Shown here piece after piece: positions 12,285-21,083 of a DNA stretch of 64,000 nt (its first letter is position 1; every line of letters begins with the position of its first letter). The position numbers were made by a program, and so were the translations under genes. The notes beneath the pieces are model-generated. The model did no database searches. It worked only from the letters and a program-made list of their open reading frames with translations, and was not told where the DNA came from. The DNA is from Eriocheir sinensis (Eukaryota > Arthropoda > Malacostraca > Decapoda > Varunidae): the NCBI RefSeq assembly GCF_024679095.1, contig NC_066515.1, positions 23,107,717-23,171,716 on the forward strand, given 5' to 3'.

Positions 12285-12775
12285 CTGCAGCATAAGGGAC
12301 AAAATAAAAGGAATGGACATAATGGTGTGTGGTGCTCCATGATAGTTTAGCAATGTAATGAGAATGAATAAGGATGAGTGAGTTTTGGTTTGGGTGTGGC
12401 AGCAAAGGAAGAGTACTGAGGAGCTGAATGGGTGAAGTCTGGCATTGATATAGTTAGACAAATGAATGGGGCAAGTTAATTTTTGGTAGGACTGTTCATG
12501 GTCTGGTAATACATGTCCTGGATGACAAGGGCATGAAAGGAATCAATGTATATACCAACTTTTACTTAAGTTGTGGCTAAAAAGGTAAGTAATTTATATA
12601 ACTATGGATATGGCATTCTAAATGAGCTATCACAGTTTTCAGGTACAAATTTAGACAACTGAGTAAAAACACGCATGGGATGAAAGGCCTCCAGTGCCTA
12701 TTAAACTAACCTTTAGACTTAAGATAGAGGTGAAGCAGACTGATCCACTTCTGTAATCTTGAGTGTTGTGGTGAC

Positions 12776-15700
12776 TCATCTTGGGCAGCTGAGTCTTGCT
12801 GAGCGACGCCTCAGCTCGGTATCGGATCTTTCATTCTTGATCTTTTTGGCTCCTGTGGGCATGGCTGACCCTTCTCTCTTCAGCTTTCTGGCTCTTATCG
12901 GCAGGTTGGATCCTTCATCTTTCACAGCTTTTCTCTTAACACTTCTTGGGCCTTTTGCTCTCTTTCCTGGTTTTGGGTTGTTTGCAGTTTCCTCTACTTC
13001 TGTTTTCCAATATTTGCTTTCCATGGAGCCAACTGTTTCGGCACTTGAGTGTTCTCCCTCTGTCTTTACTGCACTCTCCCCATAGCCTGAATCTGAACTT
13101 TGTTCCTTCTTGTTCTTTTGTTTCTTTGTCTTCTTGTTTCTTGAGTTTGCTTCTGCATAAAATGGTAAAATTTTAAAAAGAATTACAAAAAAAGCATTTC
13201 ATTAAAAATTAATATGTAGGTATGCATAAAGAATGCCTGGAACATGACATTAGGGCCAAAGCATCAAGCTTTCTGTCCAGTGTATGTTCAGGTGTTAATC
13301 ATTATTAGTTTATTTTCATTGATGGACCATTACTATAAATCTAAATAAAAAAATAATCCACTGGATGATATGCCTTTTTTTTCTGGGAAATCTCCCATTT
13401 GCTAATATATTATGCACCAGTGGGCACTGCTAAAGTTAGCTTCGCTAACTGGTAATCCGCTAACTAAATCAGCTCTAAAACCATTAACCCCTTCACTCCG
13501 GTGACACCGACGTCGGCGTCCAACAACGTAAGGGTTAATCCTCTTCTAAACCTCTTGAGAGGAAATGGAAGAGGATTAAGAGGAATTTAGAGGAGGATTG
13601 AGAGGTTTAGAAGAGGATTAATCCTCTTCCATTTCCTCGACCCATTCCATACTGTGACGCCGACGTCTGCGTCACGGATGGAAAGGGTTAAAAACAGACA
13701 TAGTGACCTGAAATTTCAATATCATGCAGCTTAGACATAGAGCTTTCCTGAAAGGTATAACATGCCAAAATCAGATGATAATCAAACTGGGTGGCATGCG
13801 CTGGGTCTGTCCTCTCGCAATGTGACTTCAAGTTGTAAAGGCTTGCCATCTGTCCATTAATGATGGCCTCCTTGGGGTGGCACATGACGCACCGGAAGTG
13901 CAAGACATTGGCGTTCATCATATCTCATAATTTAAGGACAAAGTACTTCTCCAGGTGGGGCCATGGGTTCTGGAATTTTTGGGACTCCTGGAGGTCAGCT
14001 TGAGTGTCCTCTGCCTCACCCACAGCTGCTGCCGGCTCCCTAACAGGATCAGTATCCTCAGGCAGAACAAAAACGTCCTCACTTGGGTCACCTTCCATGA
14101 CATCAATAACAATAAACAAGGCAACAGTAATGCACGCGACTATACAGTGACAACATCGCAGCTGAACCGGACAAAGAGCCCAACAAGCAACAAGAAGAGA
14201 AAGAAGCATCCAGTTTATCCTAAATCCATATATTTTACCCAAGATTTCCTGCAAATTTATGCATTTTTTACTTTTTTTTCATAACTGACACTTTTATTTT
14301 TATTATTTTAAGTTTATTTCTTGTCAGATGGAAAATATCAAATTCTTGTTAATAAATCCTGAGTTCAAAGAGTTGGAAATGGAAGATGCATTACCTTATT
14401 AAAAGTAGAAGCCCTGGAATTATTGCACCATGTGGGTTAACTGGTGCTGTATCTGCCCACAATGGACAACAACAAACCTATATAAAATTTTCTGTAGAGA
14501 AATAACTACATTTAGCGAAAGCTAATTGGTCCATTAACTGTTTGCAAAGTTAGTGAAAATGCTAATCAGCTAATGAAAAAGTTAGCTTCGTTAATTAGCA
14601 GTTAGCAGAACCATGCCCACCACTGACATAATGTAAGATGTATTTGAAAAATAATCCATGCTTGAGGTCCTAAGCATAAGTTTGGGGCATACGCTATTAC
14701 TGTGCATGGCCTTGGCACCCATCTCCATCGCATTGACCCTGAAGCCTGTGGTGGGAAGAGCCCATTATCCTGGGACACAGAGCCAGTGTGAGACCTGGGT
14801 TGCCACAGTTTACCATCCCCAGGTTTCCCCAGGTACCCATTTACTGAACCAGCCCAAAAGAAAGGATAAACAGCTGGGTGAGCTGCACGCCACCTGCCCA
14901 GGTCAGAATTCAAACCTAAGTACATGGATTCGTAGCTATTCGTAGCCCAGAGAAGCACAATGCAGCAAAGGGGATTGTTGTCCTCAAATTCTGGTCTAAT
15001 TAAAATAAAACTAGACTGACTATTCAAAGATTTTCAAATTAAGCAAACTGAAAGCTGAGGTAAGAACTAAGTGTAACTGGCAAACCATCTAAGATACTTC
15101 AGCTTGTCTTGTGCCCTACTAGTGACCTAGAAACCACACCACTTCACTTATTACTTTTGGCTCACAGGAAACAGGTCGGCACACCCACCTTTAGGCTTGA
15201 GGCGGCCGGGCTCACCAGCAAACCACATTGTGCGGCCATTGTGGTCCACCATGTTGTTCATGCCATCCTGGTAGTAACACTGAAGCCACTCCTGGAAACA
15301 ACAACACAAGGACTTCAGCTGCATGACCATTGCATATTCCCTTTGTGTAAGATTGATATTCTTGCTGTATTTACATATACATAATTTGAATGGTTAAAAT
15401 TTTGGACATGTACCAATATATAAATGCACCTCAGAAATGTGTGATATTTTGAAACGGCTAAACAAAATATAAGAATTTACTCCTTTGGTGTCTCGAGACC
15501 TTTCCAAAGATAAATAAAATAAATCTGTTGTCTTCAAGTGTTAAAGGGGTGAATATATCATTAATGAAGATTCAGGACCCATATTGTCTCCTGAGAGAGG
15601 GGCAGGCTGCTGACAAGGGTGGTCTGAACAAATTCACACCAAGCAGAGGTGACTCACCCTAAATGCTGCATATTCTTCCTCATCAGCATCAGGATCAACA

Positions 15701-17606
15701 TTGTAGCCTTTCCCACCCCCACTCAGGTTGACTACTTCATTGGGCAGGATGTGGCACAGGTCCAGGAGGTCTGGTTTTATATTATTCTCCTCTGGATCCT
15801 CTTGTTTCACTTGACTCTCAAACCACTTACTGAATGGCTTCAGTTCACTCAGCACCTCCCGGGCCTCGTCAAAGGGACGAACGCCACACCTGTGAGATGC
15901 AAAAACAAGATCAGGAAGTGTTCATGTTTGCTGCAAACAAAACTTGAGTGATGAAAACAATACATTTTCTGTCATTCTAAAATCTACGAGTGTGAATCCA
16001 TGAATATAGTGAACCTGTGAATATGGGGGCACAGGTGTATATCCTGGATTATGATCCAATTCATGGACATGTGTCTGAATTACTGAGAGTCTGATTTATC
16101 CAATATCTGCTTATGCTGTCATGGACAGTAATAAACTGAAGATAACCACAAAATTTTTTAACTTAAATCTGAATCTCTGACTTTGCCATTTTTTACTGTG
16201 ATTGTAATATTATGTACATGGCTATTGTCACACTGAATTCACAGAATGCCTAAATCCAAACAAAGAGTTCACAAACCTGTATAGAATCTCTGCACGGAGG
16301 TAATTACCAATACCATTGAAGAACTTCTGGTTCAGCATGGCCTCACAGATGGGCTTGTTGAAGGCTGCCGACTTGAGATTCTCCAGCACATTGCTCCTGA
16401 AGGCAGGATAATCCCACATAGGGTCTGGCCCACGATCTTTCCCCCAGTCTGCTCCAACCTCCCACCTCCCAAACCTCCGGTAATCCACAAAGCTGAGCAC
16501 CATTGGGGTTGCTTCACTGATGGTATAGAACCTGGAAGAGGAAACTTCATTTACCTTTTGTAGTATATCATCAGTGGCTGAGCCAAGAGAAGAATGCTGC
16601 TTGTATGATCAATCAACAGGTTCTCAACATTGTAGTTATTATGTATGGAATAATAATATTACAGGCAATAAAATACCATCAAAATATGCTTGAAATCTTA
16701 CAACAGAATTACACCTGTAGACATGAATTTGCTCCATAACTATGTATATATAGTATATATAAAAACCATTCCATTCATTAGTTCCCAAAACCTTCCTTAA
16801 GACTAAAGTAAGTTAGTAAGCCTTCTGGTAACTCAGTCCAATATGAACACTCTAGATCTTTAAGTGGCTCCTATGGCAATGAATAAACTGACAGCCAGGC
16901 CAAGAGTTCTTGCATCACCATTAGAGCCACCTAAACACAAGGAGCATCTGTAGTGGACAGAGTTACCAGAACTTACTTACAAGAGGTCTCGTAGATGGTT
17001 TCATGATTCCCGCCACAGAGCGAGTTGGTTGGGTGCAATTCTATATTTTCGCATTACGTAATTTTCGTGATATACAGAATTTTCCTGGGCTTGACAACCA
17101 CCTACATTTTCTTAAAACTTTGTACTGTGAAGCCATTTTAATCAAAATAATAATGCCTTTGCAAAACAATGGAGAAACACGAACTCACACATAATGAATT
17201 CTACCTTAACACACCGAACAACAGTCAACAGTTAACGATGGATGAAGATGAAGGCAAATGAGGCAAAATCAGCTACGAACAAGTGTAATGGCTGTGCAAC
17301 TCACTGCAGGTGGGCGTGTTTGTGCAGCTCCGTGACGGGTGTGTACTTGAAGCTGCCGGACATGCCGAAGCGGAAGAGGATGCTCAACGTGTCCCCGCCC
17401 TCGGCCCCCGCCCCGCCCTCCGCCAGCACCACCTTGAGCTCCTTGCCCCTGGACACGGCCCGCACCCTGTAGGCCGCCTTGCCCCACGCCACGTCGGGGT
17501 TCTTGGTGGACACGACGGACTTCACCACCGGGCCGCCGAACAGCGTCTTCTTGCCGATGGCGGTGATGAATTTGGCCGCCAGGTGAAGCTCGGGGCCCTC
17601 GGGCAT
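12776..17606 (-). CDS. NEIL1: NEIL1, endonuclease VIII-like DNA glycosylase
   Basis: Five exons on the minus strand: 17606-17305, 16531-16277, 15889-15658, 15291-15189 and 13152-12776, with phases matching throughout, giving 422 residues (human 390). NEIL1 is a bifunctional glycosylase/AP lyase that removes oxidised bases in base-excision repair in nucleus and mitochondria. The N-terminus MPEGPELHLA supplies the catalytic Pro2 and Glu3, and Lys55 sits in RGKEL. The helix-two-turn-helix holds NGIGNYLRAEILYR (173-186). The lesion-recognition loop SGGGKGY (242-248) keeps the Lys (Lys246, codon AAA) that is recoded by RNA editing in mammals. The zincless finger (about 264-287) keeps the Arg of HNGRTMWF (Arg283). 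Residues 298-422 are a Lys/Arg-rich, probably disordered tail, longer than usual and with nuclear-localisation-like basic clusters. The last intron carries a hAT relic, a TTAA element and a SINE-like repeat. Confidence 0.94.
13488..13687. mobile_element. TTAA-flanked hairpin element nested in the hAT relic
   Basis: A 200-bp element flanked on both sides by TTAA (13484-13487 and 13688-13691). The ends read CCCCTTCACTCC and, inverted, CCCTTTCCATCC, each followed within about 15 bases by the palindromic core GACGTCGGCGTC or close to it. The centre is a perfect 21-base inverted repeat (13535-13555 with 13601-13621). TTAA target choice and CCC ends are typical of piggyBac-type elements. There is no coding capacity. 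Confidence 0.7.
13688..14254 (-). pseudogene. hAT transposase N-terminus, BED zinc finger, broken
   Basis: On the minus strand an acidic N-terminus (MEGDPSEDVFVLPEDTDPV, from about 14100) leads into NPWPHLEKYFVLKL. An in-frame TGA (13925-13927) follows, and then the same frame resumes with VLHFRCVMCHPK and SLYNLKSHCERTDPAHATQF. This order (WPHL-x-KYF, C-x2-C, S-x-x-NLK-x-H-x-ER) is that of the BED finger at the start of hAT transposases and ZBED proteins. The last metal ligand, normally H in HxERxH, is Asp, so the finger is also damaged. The frame ends at 13688, where the stop is made from the TTAA flank of the nested element. Everything downstream of the finger is missing. Confidence 0.75.
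14650..14990 (-). mobile_element. Probable tRNA-derived SINE in NEIL1 intron 4
   Basis: On the minus strand a B-box-like GGTTTGAATTC (14916-14906) is followed by a long conserved-looking body containing GGGTACCTGGGGAAACCTGG and then CTGTGTCCCAGGATAATGGG. The layout (pol III box near the 5' end, about 340 bases, no coding) suggests a SINE. The A box is not clear and I did not find a tail or target duplication. The element starts about 25 bases beyond the hAT end. Confidence 0.45.
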
Positions 17607-18065
17607 GGCTGCGGCTGCCGAACACTTCTTGTTCTTCTTCTGGAGTGTGTGGGGGAGCAAGTAGGACCGTGGGCGCCGCCTCGCGCTGCCTGATACTGAT
17701 ACTCGCCGCCAGCCCGCCAAGGATCGCGGCCCACGAGGGTACACAACAGTTTACAATAATATAATGTGCATCATAAAGCAAAGCAACTTCTTTATCATCT
17801 CATAATAATCTGATAAATAGTAAACATATCAAATTGTAATTTCTGTTGTGTAGATATCGTACCGTTTGAGTTTTGATAATTCATGTAGTAAAGTTTTGCC
17901 ATTTTTTCAATATTTTTCGATAAAGAAAAGCATTTCTTATTTACTTTGAAGCATTAGATATGTATTATTATACAAATAAACGTCGAGGTAATCAAATTTA
18001 TATCTAATATTTCTGATACACCCGTATACTGTCTGGCCATAGATCTTCGATTAGTAGAGCGCTGT
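17607..18065. other. NEIL1 upstream region
   Basis: The first ~140 bases above the NEIL1 ATG are GC-rich, and they are followed by AT-rich sequence (17740-18000). No TATA box stands out, which fits a housekeeping promoter. No other gene is seen. Confidence 0.45.
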
Positions 18066-18300
18066 GACAGCGCCGCTGTCAGTAACAGTGGACTGTCCGC
18101 CATATTGGTACGGGCATTAAGGAAAAAAAAAAAATCTCTAGCTTCAATAACACTGGCAGAGGTGAGATTATCTTGACTGATTGACCGACAGCGCCGCTGT
18201 CAGCAACAGTGGACTGTCCGCCATATTGGTACGGGCATGAAAAAAAAATCTCTCCAGCCTCCAATAACACTGGCAGAGATTATCTTGACATGGAGATGAA
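18066..18300. promoter_or_regulatory. Tandem 121-bp duplication with YY1-like and palindromic motifs
   Basis: Two close copies of a 121-bp unit begin at 18066 and 18187. Each starts with the perfect palindrome GACAGCGCCGCTGTC. About 20 bases later comes GTCCGCCATATTGG, whose complement AATATGGCGGAC fits the YY1 consensus AANATGGCGGC closely. Each copy also carries an A-run and AATAACACTGGCAGAG. The copies lie 460-690 bases above the NEIL1 start codon. A regulatory role is inference. Confidence 0.4.
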
Positions 18301-20132
18301 GAACACTAGCCAGTATTCCACTGGCTATCGTTAGCGCTATTTAATCAATGTTGCTCCTAACACAAAAAGTTGTGACTGGCTACCAGCTACTGGGCCGGTC
18401 GTTCATATATATTTGCTGTACTCAAAATGGTACTGTGGCCTTGATGACTTTCCAGCCTGCATCTGCAGAAAATATGGTCACCATTGATGTGATCATTACA
18501 AATCATCAAAAATAGGCTTTGATATATAGCCATTATGACCATCAATGGAAGACCATTCACGTATAGAGGGGGCTGAAGGTTAAGCTTTAAAAGCAAGAAC
18601 AGACGTTTAATTAAAAGGAGGAAGGACACCTGATGAAATCAAACCTTTGTACTGTCTCCTTAATTAAGTGCAATAAAAATAAAATTCAGAACTAGTTTTA
18701 TTAACAAATGGAAACTTTGTAGAAAACTTATTCTAATGCCCAAGTTCTCTATTCATGTGACCTGCAACATGCCTGTACATGAACCCAGACAGTCAAAGTG
18801 TTACTGGTGATTAATCTCAGCTGAGCAGTAAGTGGCCAAGTAGTTTCCTCAAGTGTGCCCAGCCCATGCCTGGAGGCAGACAAGTTTCCTCCTCACTCAC
18901 ATCAGTCCTCAGTGGAAGGCAACAATATCTCATAAGGACAGCCAGAGTGCACGGCCTCGGTGGCTTTGTTTTAGGATGATTCAAGGCTCAATTTTCTGGT
19001 CATTAGTGTGTACACCCATTGGCAGATACAAGGGAGGTCCAAGGGGGCCAAGGCCCCCCCCATGGTCCAGAGCGGATACAGGAAAACTAGCTCAAAAGCG
19101 CGCTGCGGCTATAACAGTTTTTTCTCAGAGGAATCGGCCGTCTGCATTCAAATCCAAAGAGGAACACTGGCCGCCAGGAATGCTTTGGCACCAAGACCAG
19201 TCTCTATGTCCACTGATTCAAGTCAGTCCACCATTTATTCAGGAGCAGGACTGCCGAGAATGGCGAACCGGTAATGCTAATGCCCCTCCCACCCGCAAAA
19301 ATCCTGGCATCGCCCCCCCCCCAACTTTTTTCCTGGATCCACGCCTGTTAACACCATTGCAACTATGACCTTGATGGGCAACAAACAACCCAAGAGATGT
19401 GTGAGTAAGGAAAATTTCAAGCTCTTCTTCCTGGCATTTCAAAGAGTGGCAGATAGTTACCGTCTCACCTTTTCTTCAGACAAAACACTATGCTTAAAGT
19501 CATGTTTCCATAATAATGTAACACCCTCTTCACAATCTTCAAGATAACAATATAAAGACACAGTGGCACCCTACAAAACCATCTATCCAGTAAGAGGCTG
19601 GAATATCACAATCAGCAGAGCAGCTAAAACACTGCTTGCAACTGTCAAGTCACAAGTTTGGTCCTGAAACAAAGGTCACTTGAAAAATACTTTTGCCTGT
19701 CTTTAGAACTGATTCAACATGGTTTCTAAAACACGGTCATCACAAAGTTGACTACATTCACAGGGACAGCATCTTCACATTCATTGTATCTGTTTCAAAC
19801 GTCATTCCTTCCATGCAGCAACCAGATTTCACTAGCACTCCAGCAACAATTCTCTAAATTTTTGACTCAGATAATTATAAATTCTTGAGGTAATTGTCAA
19901 AACTATGAACATCCTTGGAATATGCAGGATATTGCAATCTTTCCATCAATATTATAAGTGTTTTGTGATAACCAAGGAGTCCCCGAGTGGAGGTGACTGC
20001 CAGTGACAGGAGAGGGAAGGTTACTACTTCCCTGCACCTGGCATGGAGCTGCTGGGCAAACAAACAGAAGGAGAGCTCCAGAGAAATCATTTATATTATC
20101 AATCTTTCTTGAATTCTGATTTCCGCCTTATC
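18301..20132. other. Intergenic region between NEIL1 and POLD2
   Basis: Mixed, AT-rich sequence. A plus-strand frame at 18853-19368 largely coincides with a probable transposon fragment and matches no gene family. Confidence 0.4.
19018..19345. mobile_element. Possible DNA transposon fragment with G-run ends
   Basis: The left part has GGCAGATACAAGGGAGGTCC followed by runs of G and C. The right end, inverted, has GGCGTGGATCCAGG followed by a G-run. GGCGGATCCAGGGG-type ends with long G-runs are common in animal DNA transposons. The inverted repeats are imperfect and no target duplication was found, so the class is left open. Confidence 0.3.
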
Positions 20133-20420
20133 TGAGGGGACGTATGTATGTACCTAACTTTTACTGAGGGGACGTATGTATGTACCTAACTTTTACTGAG
20201 GGGACGTATGTATGTACCTAACTTTTACTGAGGGGACGTATGTATGTACCTAACTTTTACTGAGGGGACGTATGTATGTACCTAACTTTTACTGAGGGGA
20301 CGTATGTATGTACCTAACTTTTACTGAGGGGACGTATGTATGTACCTAACTTTTACTGAGGGGACCTATGTATGTACCTAACTTTTGCTGAGGGGACCTA
20401 TGTATGTACCTAACTTTTAA
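20133..20420 (+). repeat. 32-bp tandem repeat, nine units
   Basis: Nine head-to-tail copies of a 32-bp unit (TGAGGGGACGTATGTATGTA plus CCTAACTTTTAC). They are nearly identical. The last two carry ACCTATG instead of ACGTATG, and there is one further change. There are no spacers, so this is a minisatellite and not a CRISPR array. The last unit ends exactly at the TTAA that flanks the element starting at 20421. Confidence 0.95.
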
Positions 20421-20601
20421 CCCGGTAGCAGCGGGGATCATGTTTGTTAACGGTCCCTCCAAGCAAGAAAAATGAGAAAAAATAACCCCTCACACAAACC
20501 ATTTCATAATATATATCAAAGCATTTGTGATCAGATTATGTATCATCTATTTTGGGAGGGTTTATATCATGGCACAAATTTGGCCCGTCGCTGCTACCGG
20601 G
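20421..20601 (+). mobile_element. TTAA-type MITE, copy 1 (CCCGGTAGCAGCG ends)
   Basis: A 181-bp element with terminal inverted repeats CCCGGTAGCAGCG. It is flanked by TTAA on the left (20417-20420) and GTAA on the right (20602-20605, probably a mutated TTAA). The inner sequence is AT-rich and non-coding. It matches the element at 23904 in inverse orientation. Ends and target resemble piggyBac-type non-autonomous elements. Confidence 0.8.
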
Positions 20602-20828
20602 GTAATGGTCATCATAATCCAGTGACCTTAATATTCAAAAGGAACATCTTGCAGGAAATTTGGTCTCAATGGTGATGAAATGATCCACCCTCAGAATGCA
20701 TGTTAAAGTAAATCCTTCAACAGAATAATATCACTATGAATATGATGAAAGAAAAACAAATCCGAACAAATTCTTTAGAAAAGTTACTCATGGCATTAAC
20801 GTAGGTGTAGCAATCTCAAAGAATCTTT

Positions 20829-20834
20829 TTTATT
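20829..20834 (-). promoter_or_regulatory. Candidate POLD2 polyadenylation signal
   Basis: AATAAA on the minus strand about 250 bases below the POLD2 stop. It is a suitable signal, not proven. Confidence 0.45.
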
Positions 20835-21083
20835 GAAACGTAATGAAAATGATCACAAGAAAACACCAATTCAATATTCTTTCCATGATAGAGAAGGTAA
20901 AGATGATGATGATGATGATAAAACGACTCAGAACTGAACCCTCAAAGGAGGCAACACAAGATGGTGGTGATGGTAAACAATGACATGAGACTGACGTACT
21001 TAAAAAAATCATAAAAAAAGAAATATAAACGAACAAAACTTGCAGAATTGTCTTGCTGTGACCCCCTCCCCTCCCTGAACCTT

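Larger units (their letters stand above)
13418..14625 (-). mobile_element. Degenerate hAT transposon in NEIL1 intron 4
   Basis: The right end (read on the minus strand) begins CAGTGGTGGGCATGG at 14625, and the left end begins CAGTGGGCACTG at 13418. Both are followed by related AGTTAGCTTCG/CGAAGCTAAC words. CAGTGGTGGGC is a common hAT terminus. Inside lies a broken BED-finger frame on the minus strand. About 1.2 kb remains and no hAT catalytic or dimerisation domain is left, so it cannot mobilise itself. No clean 8-bp target duplication was found. Confidence 0.7.

Noticed and set aside
18098..18110. Serum-response CArG box in CCGCCATATTGG
   Set aside because: CCATATTGG has only five A/T bases between CC and GG, one short of a CArG box. 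The YY1 reading fits better.
20133..20420. CRISPR-like direct repeats
   Set aside because: The 32-bp units are contiguous with no variable spacers, and the genome is eukaryotic. It is a minisatellite.
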